A stretch of DNA of 64,000 nt, taken from contig JAJVDF010000361.1 of assembly GCA_022410635.1 (NCBI GenBank), forward strand, positions 811,440 through 875,439. Direction: 5' to 3'. The translations under genes and the position numbers were made by a program. Below are positions 45,109 to 55,774 of this stretch, one piece after another. The notes under the pieces are model-generated. The model searched no databases. It saw only the letters and a list, made by a program, of their open reading frames with translations, and was not told the origin of the DNA. How positions within the stretch are numbered: position 1 is the stretch's first letter; every line of letters begins with the position of its first letter. Source of the stretch: Tretioscincus oriximinensis (Eukaryota; Chordata; Lepidosauria; Squamata; Gymnophthalmidae).

Positions 45109-47105
45109 CCAAAAAGTCTTCAGCCCTTGTGCTCAGTGTTTAAGGCAGCTACTGCCACGGATGCGGCAGTGCTGGAGGTTGCTGAAGGAGGAAGGAGGGA
45201 GACGGTGTAGGAAGCCCACCTCCTTCTCGCTGCCCAGGAAGTGGGCAGCAGGGAAGTGACACAGCTTCCTGATGATGGGGGATATAAAAACCCTCCGTTG
45301 GCTGCCATTCTTCCTCCTTTGTCAGCGACACATGAATGGAAGCACATGCTTCCTCATGCTCGCCCGCCCACACGCTGCCATCATGGGTTGGCTGCGTGGT
45401 TGCGGAGGACAAAGGAGGCTGTCCTGCCATGCACCCAGCTGCCGGATCAAGCAGTCGCGACTCAGATACGAAAAGCCAGGTAAGCAGCTGGGGAATTAGG
45501 AACAAGGTCGGAAGCTTTACAGCTTCAACCTGCAGCATGATGGGTGACTTCTGGCCGAGCCTGGGCTTCTGCCCCAGGCCATTTAAAATGATTCCCTTTG
45601 CTGGCTCAGGCTGCCATGGGACGCCTTCCAATGGGAGGCTTGGTTCCCTTTTCCAGCCCTGATCTCCGGGCAATGAGGCATCTCTTAGTTAGAAGCAGCA
45701 TTTACAATCTTTCAGCCTTGCCTGCTGCTTCTGATTTGCTTCCATTCAGTGTAGTTCTAATAGTAGAGCAAACTGCTTGGAAAACAGAGGGTTTCCTTTG
45801 GGTGGCTGCAGCATGCCCAGACGAGAGAAGGAGGTGGGAGCTCCTTTGTTAAAAGGCTTTGCTTAATGCTTTGCTCCTAAAAATATTTGGTCACTGGAGC
45901 ACAATGCCTTTCTTTAATAAATATTTTGCATCTGGATCATTATGCTTGGGATTTTACAGATAATTTTCTCTAGCATTAAAATGTCTTTCTTTAATAAATA
46001 TTTTGCCCTGGATCATTATGCTTGGGAACTTACAGATATTTTCCTTTAGCATTACAATGCCCTGTTATAATAAATATTGATCAGTGGCATGAAAGGTCTG
46101 TTCAATAAGAAATATTTTGCCACTTGGGATTTATAAGATATTTCCCTTCAGCATTATTATAGGGCCTTGCTATGATAAATCTCTGCCACTGGCATTGAAG
46201 GCCTGGTCTATAAGAATTATGTTTCCACTTGATCATTATCTTTGGGTTAAAAGGATATTTTCCTTCAGCATTGTAAGGCCTTGCTATAATAAATCTTTAC
46301 CAGTGGCATTGATGGCCTGGTTCAATAAGAAATATTTTGCCATGTGATCATTATGCTGCAGATAGAAATGACATTTTCCTTTAGCATTATCATGCCTTGC
46401 TATAATAAGTACTTACCAGGGCATGAAAGGTCTGGTTCAAAAATAAACATTGAACTTGTGTGCCTACCTTTGGGGATGGGTAGGATGAATAGAAGTCATT
46501 GAGGTGGGCTGTAAACAGAACAGATTCTTGAGAGCCCTTCCAAGCCTCTTTGATCCAATGCTGCATACCCATCAAAGATGGGTGTATGTGCTGTTGCACG
46601 GTTTGGGTGCCTAGACTAGGGGGGCTGACTCTCCTGGAGAGTGGGTAGCCTGGGACCTACGTCAACAGGGCATGCCCCTTGGTGGTCTACTGGCAAGGCC
46701 AGAGCCTGTATTGCTATGGGCTGCTGCTGATAGGCAGACACTCTAATGGTGCCACGTCACAGTGTGTGGCCCAGCTGCTTACAGTGTCAGACCGGGCAGC
46801 TGACCTGGTGCATGGCCCAGCTGGTTGCAGTGTCAGACCGGGTGGCTGATCTGACTTGGGCTGTCAACCAAGCTGCTGCGCCTGCCACATTGCTACTCAA
46901 GCCATGGCCTATTTCTCGCCACTTCTGGATTATTTCCGATGTTTAATGTTAGCTTTTCGGCTGCGCTATTGTTACACTTTTTGCATTAGAGGTTTGGAGT
47001 ATTGTTAATAAGTTAATAAACTACTCATGTTCAATTTTAAATGGTGTGGTCTTCCCTCTCTTCCCTCAACAGCAACCTGATGCACAAGGGCTGAAGATAT
47101 TGGCT
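45109..47105. mobile_element. Compound GC-rich element with inverted ends
   Basis: TCTTCAGCCCTTGTGC at 45117-45132 is the exact complement of GCACAAGGGCTGAAGA at 47083-47098; pairing extends loosely to GCCAA on the outside. Between them lie a GC-rich block (45130-45680) with a TATA-like GATATAAAAACCC at 45281 and a good splice donor AAGCCAG|GTAAGC near 45479, a diverged tandem array (45893-46447), a second GC-rich block (46600-46930) with a partly duplicated CAGTGTCAGACCGGG motif, and TTAATAAACT near 47015. No protein family recognised. It may be one non-autonomous element or a chance juxtaposition. Confidence 0.4.
45893..46447. repeat. Diverged tandem array
   Basis: At least five degenerate units built on AATAAATATTTTGC, GATCATTATGCTTGGG, ACAGATATTTTCCTTTAGCA and CTTGCTATAATAAAT. 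Spacing grows from about 75 bp on the left to about 130 bp on the right, where GTGGCATTGAAGGCCTGGT is added. Confidence 0.75.
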
Positions 47106-48917
47106 GCGTCCATTTTGGAAGTGATAGGAGTGTTGTTCTGGCTTTCCACATGGATTGCTGCTATGACATCTTAATGACTTTTTACAGTGAATGTTGCAGA
47201 CCTTAGTACTGCAATATCCTTCAACAGTTAAATGATATACTTTTTTCTTCACAGCTCTTGAAAGAACTTTGTAAGTGTTACAATCTGTATCCATCCTATG
47301 AAAGCACCACAATGGCCCTGCTTGGGCTATCTAAACAGATACACAAAAATTATCATGATACTTTGCATAGCTAGATTCAAGAACGGGATTTGCAGGACAT
47401 CAATTATTTGTACAGTAAAGTCACATTTGCATGAGAAAAGTAGTGATCCTGAATGGAAAAAACCCATGATAGCAGTCTCCCAACAGACAATGGTTTCCTT
47501 TGAATTCACACACATGGGGGGTAATGAATCAACAACCAAGTAGAGCAGCAGTAAGGAGCATCTGTGTAGCCCCTTTATCACGATAAAGGACCAAGGTATT
47601 GAAAAAGCCATCTGGATGCAGCCATAGTTTAGGGATAACTATGCCATATTGCTCCTATCACATTCTGTGGCAACAACTGAAAAGCAAGACTTCCAATTAA
47701 GCAACTGGCATTTATTCTTTTGAAAATATTAAAAGTTTTGCTTGCACACAGGCATGAGAAATGAATGTGGAAGTTGTTCTACCTTGTAGCAATGTTTCTC
47801 TGCTATTGTTCTGATTTTTGTGAAGATTTAGAAAGGAAACTTCCTTCATCCTGAAGGTACCTGAAGACTCTGAGTCTATGTCCAAGATGACACAATGCTA
47901 AAGGATGGGAAATAAAACCCAACGAACTACTGCATCTGGCTTCGAACACAAGTCACACCTGCTGAGCAAGACTCATATTCTTTTTCAAAATCAGGTGAAT
48001 GGAAGGCATGTTCTTTTGTTGAAGCATTGGCTAACTAAGCTCAGTCTATCAGTATTTTTTGTAAAATGGTTTGCAAATGAAGCAGCTATTAACCTCATTT
48101 CTTAATATAAAAAAGTTTCCTCCCTTTTATACACACATGCATGCACAAACACAAACTCTATAAACCTTCTCAGGTATGTTTTGCTTTTCAATATGAGTCA
48201 CTAAATTCAACTGACTGAAGAAAAGGAGAGCCATGGAAACCCAACAAGTGAAGAGAAATGTGCAGGGTTGTTTATGGGGCTGCCTATGAATAAGTCTATG
48301 GTTAATGACAACCCAGTTGTTGGATGAAGTGACAACATTTTCCCCTATATAAAAATCATAATGTGCACCTCCAGCTTTAACACCTTTCACAACATATGGT
48401 TTTGCACAACCTGGCATTGCAAGGTGAATCTTGTTACATGAAATAAATTTGCTTGGCATTCTTCAAATAGTAAAACTAACACCAAGAAAACCATGCTTCA
48501 GAAAACATTGCAATACACTTGTACACAAAATTAATAACTTGTATGTGATATACATACTTGATATACATACTTGTACATACTGGTTTGTGAAATTGATTTT
48601 AATTAAATGACACTTTGGGCCTTTGGGGGGATNGAAATACTAAGAATCAATTACAGAATTTCAGATTTATGAATGTCGTTGACAAGACCAGTAAGTGAGT
48701 GATTATGTCACCAAAGGCACAGGTAGCTTTTCTTCCAAATATCACTTTCAATCTACTTTTAGAATGTGAGGAAGTATTAGCAAAAATAGTCACTTTCTTT
48801 TTTAATTATGTAATTGAAAAGGAAATGTTTTAAGTTAGAAAATGTGAAGAGGAAATAGTTTATGCCATTGCTAATGTGTTTATCTCCTTCTGAAGGTGGA
48901 TTGTATGTAGATACAAA
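47106..48917. other. No recognisable feature
   Basis: AT-rich intronic sequence; N at 48633. The open frames here carry no motif. Confidence 0.5.
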
Positions 48918-49071
48918 TGATGATGGTTCTGGTGGTGAATAAGAATAAGTAGTAGTTGTGGTATTAGTATTAGTATTAATAGTATTAGTAGTAGTAGTAG
49001 TAGTGGTGCTGCTGGTGGTGCTGCTGGTGATCGTAGTGGTGGTGGTGGTGGTGGTGGTGGTAGTGGTGTAC
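48918..49071. repeat. Trinucleotide arrays (AGT/GTG/CTG mix)
   Basis: Successive runs of TAGTAT, AGT, GGTGCTGCT and GTG triplets, imperfect. Confidence 0.9.
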
Positions 49072-50244
49072 CTTGACCTTCAGAAAATTCATTTTGGGAT
49101 TAAAGTATGTGGCTGGGAGGAAACTTAAGTAGTAACTTTGCTGATGTGTTCTCTCACAGTGGCAACTCATAGTTTTAAGGTTAGATCATCTTAAGTGTTA
49201 CAAGTATCACCTAAGGAAGGTACCTGTTTTCAAGATCAGAAATTTTCAGAAGAGATTACCTGACTCATGCTTCCTCTTAAAGCTATGAGAACTGCTGCCT
49301 CAGCTCTGAAAATGTACCAAAAGTGAATTAAGAAACTGAAGGTCTTCAGAACTCCTTCTCACACCCTGAAGTAGAGTGAACTAAGGATAGCAGAAAGGCT
49401 GCTTGGAACTCTTTAACATCCTTGCCTCAGTCAGGCCAATTATGTTACATCACAACCTCTGGAAGGGGACTGTGTTTTCAAATTGCTACAAATGCCTATT
49501 ACAATGAAACCTTTCTCTTCATGAATATGGATGCAAATGGCATTTTTATCCTGTAAATTAATGTGCAGCAGGGCTAATAACCCCAGGTAAGATAGCATCT
49601 TCTGAATAAATCCTCCAGAGGGTGAAAAACGTACAGTGGACTTGCATTTTATGTCAAAATGGAGCTTAGTCTAAAATGACATTTTCTTTATAGAACCCTG
49701 CCGACAATTCCCTTTACAGCCAAACAGGCTGTTTTGTGCTTGACTAAGGTCAATTTATGAAAAAGGAACATTCAGCTTAAATGAACAAAAACTTCTACAT
49801 GCCTACAATTTATATTTCAACAGCACTGACTAGTATGGATTGTGTACCATTATATGAACCATGATTTGGGATCAGTAAATGAGGGTTTGGTACAGTTGTC
49901 ATCACTGCACGTTAAATGTAGCCTTCTTTATTTGTTTCCAACATTATACAATCACTATGTTACAAATCCTTAATAGAAAACATCCATAGGATCAGCTCTG
50001 ACCAGATAGTCACAATGCTCATTTTCAGGTTAATCAAATTATATGGCTTTAGGGAGAAACCCTTTCTATCATATGTTCTCTTAGAAGCCAGAAAATATGA
50101 TAAAGAGGTATCCCTTGATAAAATGAATTGGAAACACATTTTACCCATTTTAACATGTGCTGAAGTCTAGGAAAAGCCATCCCTTTCTCAGATGAGAAAT
50201 ACAAAACAGGGTGACTTTTCTTTTCAATCACATTGGGCATGGAC
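49072..50244. other. No recognisable feature
   Basis: AT-rich intronic sequence. Confidence 0.5.
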
Positions 50245-50500
50245 GTGAAACCCCGACTCCAACATTGGAGCAGCTATAGCATGCTCCAAGGTTCCTTCCA
50301 GGCCCCTGAAAGCGTTGCTCGGGCTGCAGCCGTCAGCTCTGAAGGCTCCTTTTCCTTTAAAATCCTGCATTTTTACATTCCCTGATGCAGCATCGGGGAA
50401 TGTAAAAATCCGGAACTTTATCTTAAAACCTAGAGGGGATTTTATTTTAGTCCCCCAAACCGGGATTGTCTCGCTTTCCCGGGACATATGGCAAANCTAT
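50245..50500. mobile_element. Palindromic MITE family P, copy 2, truncated
   Basis: Matches the right part of 15158-15611, from CAACATTGGAGCAGCTA through GCTCGGGCTGCAGCCGTCAG and the TTTTTACATTCCCTGATGCA hairpin to GGGACATATGGCAAA. The left end is missing. Confidence 0.8.
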
Positions 50501-50691
50501 GGAAATATGAAATAGGACTATTTACTATTTGAATGGGTTTTTTTTATAGAAAACTACAGAAGGTGTACACATTTTATAGAAGGAGCAATTGAAAAGAAAA
50601 ACCCTGTCTGATTGTATCCACCGATGGTGCTTTCTTAACTTTTCTCCTAGTACGAACATTACTGAGCACTTCCTTTCCTGGAAATTGCACA

Positions 50692-50838
50692 AAATTGTAA
50701 GAGAATCCTTACTGAATTGGGACATGGCCCATCTAGTCCAGCATTCTGTCTTATACTTTGGCCCACAAATTGCACCNGGACAGTTTCAAGCAAAATATTG
50801 CAAAATCATCACCTGTTCTCGACTCCCTGCAAATGGTA
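50692..50838 (-). mobile_element. CR1-type LINE 3' fragment
   Basis: Contains CCCATCTAGTCCAGCATTCT and TGTTCTCGACTCCCTGCAAA, shared with the other antisense CR1 ends. N at 50777. Confidence 0.75.
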
Positions 50839-51947
50839 TTGCATAAATAGTGCCCTGGGTCAGTATAAAGAGTTCTATCTTAATAACCATGAATCAGTGA
50901 ATGGCAAAACTGCAGAGAAATTTTATTTCTAAATACTTTCACTGTGGCCATTTGGTTTATGATAAGCAAACCTTTGTGTGTGTGTGTTCGTATTCATGTA
51001 TTTACATTATTATGTTAATCACAATCAACTACCACTGATGGAAAGGATAAGCAATTTNTTTTTCAGAAATGAGGAAGAAATGTATATTTGACATATATAA
51101 ATATAATAAAACATGCATATATATTGTTATTCTTATTTATAATTGGATAAGGTTACAGTTCAGTTCCACTTTGTTTATTATGAATACACTATGCACAGAG
51201 ACATACAGATGAAATATTATTTGAATGCATTCTTATTCCTCTCTCTATGTTGTTGCAAAGGAACTGTGCACTGAACTGTATTTACCATTTTTTTAACTCT
51301 TGAATAATGATCAGTTTATATACAATACTTTGTTATCAAGAATTAATAAATTAGTATGTTGATGCTTTAAGAGTATATCTGTCTTTTTGGTAAATTACAT
51401 CATTTTCTTGCTGAAATAAGATTGTTATATTATTCAATTCATACTAGAATGAACAAACATTGGCTTTCTAATATTATTTAATTAATGGTTGAATTCTTCT
51501 GTTCTCCAAAGTAAACAGTACATGAAAGTAAGATAATAAACAAATACAGAAACCCAAAAGTACATTTGCTTTCTTTGTGGCTATCAAAATTATATCAAGT
51601 GGAATGGTTTTTTGAAAACATCGCATTCGCTACATCAGAAGCAAATCAGATAGCTTCCATCAAATTTCTGTGCTAAATAATGTTTTTCCCTGATTGCTAC
51701 AACTGCAGAAGGGGAATTTCTGTGCTACTACATCCTTTGCAAGTGTACTATGGTAGTTGGAGAATTCAGTCATTAATGAACGAACACAATTAATCCAATA
51801 CTTTGAGGCGGGGGGACTGGATCATACAGTGAATCACATCCCATTTAACTCTGATTCTGCCATATTAAAAAAAAAAATAGGCTAAACACTACTTGTATTT
51901 AATCCCTTCAAGCTGAGGTAAGGTTCCAGGGCCTTCCAGGACATGAG
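50839..51947. other. No recognisable feature
   Basis: AT-rich intronic sequence; N at 51058. Confidence 0.5.
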
Positions 51948-52300
51948 AATGTAAGAACATAAGAGGAACCCTGCTGAATTGGGCTGGAGCCCATCTAATC
52001 CACCCTTCTGTCTCACACAGTGCACACACACCCCAATTGTACCTGGGCAGTCAGAAACAGAAGAAGGAAAAATCTTCACTTGTTCTCGACACCCTGCAAA
52101 AGGCATTTCAGGAATACTGCCTGTTGCTCCATCTCAGGGTCAGCATCAAGACATCTATCCTAGTTGCTATTTATACCTTTGGTGTTCATGAACTTATCTA
52201 ATCCTGTTTTAAAGTTATCCAGGCTGCTAGCTACAGTAGCCTCTTCTGGAAGTAAGTTTGAAAGGTCGATGACTCTCTGGGTGAACAAATACTTGGTCCC
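51948..52300 (-). mobile_element. CR1-type LINE 3' end
   Basis: Starts GTAAGAACATAAGAGGAACC and runs through CACCCTGCAAAAGGCATTTC to AGGCTGCTAGCTACAG. Extends into the last coding part of the element. Confidence 0.82.
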
Positions 52301-53757
52301 CCATCTGTGGAACACTCTTTCACAAGATCTTAGGGCAGAGGACACCTTATACCAATTTTGGAAAGGTCTACAAATCTTTCTCTGCAACATTACTGAATGA
52401 AGACCCTACTGCAGGGACAAAATAACAGCTATTCCTTTGTATTGTATGCCAGATTGTTTTACAGTGTGTCAAGTTTATAGTTTTTACTAGCATTTGTGCC
52501 ACCCTTTGGTGGAAAGGGCGTTATATATGAACCTCATCATCATTACTATACATTTATCAGGATAAGGACTGGTTCTCTTTTCTTAATTTCACTCAGTGGT
52601 ATCGTTATATTGCGAATCTATGAACCACTTTAATACTTATGGTGTTTGTCACTTCTGGTTCAGAATCAGAAATTAAAATGGACGTATATCTGGTATAGAG
52701 TTCCAACCCATATTTTACATTCAATTGCAATAAATTCAAACTATGTTTGCCACCATAGTTGTGTAATCCAGAATAAAAATATTCTACCATAAAGCAGTAT
52801 AGAATTTGGCGAACTCTAAAAATTTTCGGTATAGTGCAACAAAGCAACATCTGGATGTAGTCTGAGTAATTTCAGAACCACAGTGCTTGGAATTTATGGT
52901 ATCTGTCTTAATACAACATTCAGAATCTTAAAGTGACCTCTTATAAAATAAGAACAATTTGACATTAGGCAGTACAGAAATGATGAATGTATAAGGTGTC
53001 ATTGAAGAATATCTTACACTGTTTGTTTTCACAGGTGGCCAAAAGTCAAGTATATATGGTATATACAAATACAGGAGGAAATCCAGGCAATTTCTAGTTA
53101 ACACAGAGCAGTAATTTCTTAATATATTTGAAAACTGAAGCATTATACTGTGAGATCATATAAAGCTATCATTAACNTTGGAAAATATATGACACATTTT
53201 TTCTTATTATTGGAGGAATTATTATTGGAGAAGGGTAAGGCACCCAATGGCTAACAGCACTTTGACAAAAAAAAATGAAAACAAAAAGAGCTTCATATCA
53301 CCTAACCCATCTGAATTTAGTTATTGTTTCTGACTCCTGTCACACAATGCACCTTTTTGGTCACCAATCAAACCAATATGTTATGGCAGGTTTGATCAAG
53401 CCTTGGAAAGCCATCACAATATGACTCTGTCAAATCTGTCCCTGTTCAGTCCACAATGCCACTAATTCAAAGGCATTTTTTTTGTTTTTCAGAAAGATCC
53501 CCATCTCTGCAGCAAGGGAAACATGGCAAGATTATTTGTATAACGTATCAATTCAGATTCTAAAGGATACAACAGTTTTTTCTGGAGGGACATTGATTAA
53601 AATAGATTAAAAAATGACAAATCTTGCTCTGTAGCATATTAAGTATATTAAAAAGTGTCCTAAAGAGTATTCAAGAAATGTTAGCTGGATATAGAAGATT
53701 CCACATTTACATCAAGATAAAAATCACTTTGCTAACTTATAGTGTTTGGCTTTTCGA
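52301..53757. other. No clear feature
   Basis: AT-rich. The ATCCAGAATAAAAATATTC patch at 52760 and ACATCTGGATGTAGTC at 52848 belong to a loose, widely scattered motif group in this window. Confidence 0.45.
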
Positions 53758-54065
53758 TAACACCCTATATTAAGGTGCCGTTTATAACTACTTTATTATT
53801 ATTTATGATATGCAAGCCACTTTACAGCAAGCTCAATAGCAACTAAAATTCATGTATTAAAGATGCACACATAGGGCTTAATACAATTTACGTTTTACAA
53901 TATCTTTTGTAACAGATTCTCATTGCATCATCTGTAAAGCATTTATTACTAATGCATTTTATAACATACTTTATAATACATTATTCGAGAAAGTAGTTGC
54001 ATTTAGAGATCATTTCATAAATAAGAATAAAGCATTTATAACTGGCACCTTAATTTAAAGTGTTA
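53758..54065. mobile_element. MITE with 40-bp inverted ends
   Basis: Left end TAACACCCTATATTAAGGTG and right end whose complement is TAACACTTTAAATTAAGGTG. Both continue with a TTATAA..CTTTATT block; about 32 of 40 positions agree. 308 bp, AT-rich, non-coding. Confidence 0.8.
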
Positions 54066-54295
54066 CCTCCGCATTACAGAAGAACTACTCACCATTCGTC
54101 TTATTTTGCAATTATTCTCAAATAGTACTTCTTAATAAAAGATATGCTGAATCTTACTTGCCTCCTCCCAGCTGATCAAAAGTTGACTGAGTCATTTTCT
54201 TACACCTTTTCTCTCCCCCACCCAATGTGTGTATGTTTATAATAATATCAAACTTTTTATTCAATAATATCTCTGAAAAAATGAGACATACTTAC

Positions 54296-54383
54296 TGGAT
54301 TTGTCACAACTGGCTGTTTAGACTCCTTGTAAAACTCTATTCTCTGCGCAGTAAGGACAAGCCAAGATGAAGTCCAGTTTTTC
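54296..54383 (-). CDS. ARHGAP15: ARHGAP15 coding exon, PH domain first half
   Basis: Internal coding exon of 88 bp read on the minus strand. The acceptor is a T-rich tract ending in CAAG before 54383, and the donor is GTAAGT directly after 54296. The first base completes a split codon; the next 29 codons run KNWTSSWLVLTAQRIEFYKE and on to ...VVTNP, with no stop. From memory of the family, this corresponds to the KNWSTSWIVLSSRRIEFYKE stretch of vertebrate ARHGAP15, strands 2 to 4 of the pleckstrin-homology domain, which helps bring this Rac GAP to membranes. It ends in phase 0, matching the phase-0 start of the exon at 44334-44423. The upstream exon, which would encode the GYLQKAK-like start of the domain, was not found up to 64000. 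A decayed LINE lies about 50 bp upstream of the acceptor and a MITE lies 231 bp downstream. Other ARHGAP12/27-type paralogues have a different sequence here, so the assignment is firm. Confidence 0.93.
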
Positions 54384-54429
54384 CTTGAAAAAGATAGCAT
54401 TCCAAATAATTCCAATCAACACTGATTAT

Positions 54430-54715
54430 AATGTTTGTATTGTTTTGTCTAAAGATGAGGGTTCAAAACTATTTACAAATCAAAGAAAAAGGATTTACAA
54501 ATATTGGACAATGGCAGGGGTCAAGGAGGTAAACTGGNTCCTAAGTGGAATGGACATATATATTATGAGACGGGTAGCCTTGTTTATTTTCAAGGCTGCC
54601 AGAATACGAGCTGCGATGTGCTTAAAATAGTGTAAAATAGTGTATATTTTATTAATTGTATTTTATTTTGTATGGTACAGTCAATGGACTAATCATTAAA
54701 CTTATATATATATAA
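54430..54715 (+). mobile_element. LINE 3' remnant beside the exon
   Basis: A broken frame ending RRVALFIFKAARIRAAMCLK and a UTR ending GGACTAATCATTAAAC resemble the end of the LINE fragment at 34990-35620. It begins within about 50-60 bp of the ARHGAP15 exon acceptor. Confidence 0.45.
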
Positions 54716-54785
54716 TCTGGTTGGTTGAGAGTGATACTGGAAGATTCCAATATCCATGTTCAAGCATTTCAAGGCTTCTTGACTT

Positions 54786-55740
54786 TTTCTTTTTTTTTAA
54801 TAGTGAATTTTTATTTGGGTTTTACATAAAGGAAAAACACATGAAAAACAGAATTAAACCCACCCACCCACCCTTGGAGAACAGTGCATCATAGATCAAA
54901 ATTTTACATCAAACTTTTTTGATTCAAGAGCATGTCAANTGTATACATTAGAATACTACAGTTTACATTCCCAACAACAAAATAAATCAGTTTCTGCCAC
55001 TTTACCCTCCAGCCATCTTTAGGTGGCTGACCCAGGTAACACATTCTCTTATACTCAATAGCGTCAAAGAGGAGAAATTCCGCTAAATACTCATACCATA
55101 TATGAATGGTCCATTTATATTTGTCTTTCCAGCCTCTTGCAATAACTTCTTGACTTTTTCAACAAATATAACATTTCTCGGTATGTTACTGGCCAAAGTC
55201 ATACAGCAAAACATAAACATCAGTCTAATTTTGCCATAGATTAAATTGGCAGAGAATGGTTGATCATTAAACTGGTGATTATATTGTTATAAATGGATAA
55301 ATCACTGATAAGATTTAGATTTTCAGTTGCAATTGAGCAATTCCAGAATAATCTGGGGGATTTTCAAATGATATGGATGGTGCTCCTGCCATGGCTCTGA
55401 TTCAACAGGGTTATTGAACCATTCAAATTCAAGATCCCTTGAAGCAGCTATGGAACTGATAAAGCACATATGGGTGGTGAAGAAAGATAATTTATAAGTA
55501 GACCACAAGTTGCACAAATTCCACAATAAGTCTCAACAGACATAGGTTTGTTGTGCCTATAATTCACTGGCCATAGCAATGAAAGGAATCTTTTGTTTAA
55601 CCACCATTGCATTGTCAACAAGCAATAAAATCTAAGAAAGCCTCAAAATTTGCACTTTGTGGACAAAGTCATTCTGAGTCATAAGCCATTTAGGGCCACC
55701 GTTTGAAAATGGTCCAGTAAAAGTGCCTAGATGTCATTAA
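54786..55740 (-). mobile_element. Candidate antisense retroelement with poly-A end
   Basis: The left end is a T-run preceding TAGTGAATTTTTATTTGGG, as expected of a poly-A tail read in antisense. The sequence to its right has a broken Cys-rich frame (YCGICATCGLL-like) near 55500. The family is not recognised and the right end is placed where the CR1 copy starts. Confidence 0.3.
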
Positions 55741-55774
55741 CTACTGCAACTCAAGGATGGGGAAGAGCTACCTG

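Larger units (their letters stand above)
44424..54295 (-). other. ARHGAP15: ARHGAP15 intron between two PH exons
   Basis: Complete 9,872-bp intron bounded by GTAAGT at its 5' end (54295 downward) and a T-rich tract plus CCATAG at its 3' end. It contains a MITE, two CR1 3' ends, a palindromic MITE copy, a trinucleotide array and the compound element at 45.1-47.1 kb. Intron status follows from the phase-compatible exons on either side. Confidence 0.9.

Noticed and set aside
45149..45673. 174-codon minus-strand open frame
   Set aside because: High G+C lowers stop frequency here; frames are open on both strands and no motif is visible.
4047..52865. Scattered CCAGAATAAAG / CATCCAGAC patches as one DNA-transposon family
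   Set aside because: Patches recur (near 4090, 10930, 16780, 17470, 52760) but are too diverged to define ends by eye; left unassigned.
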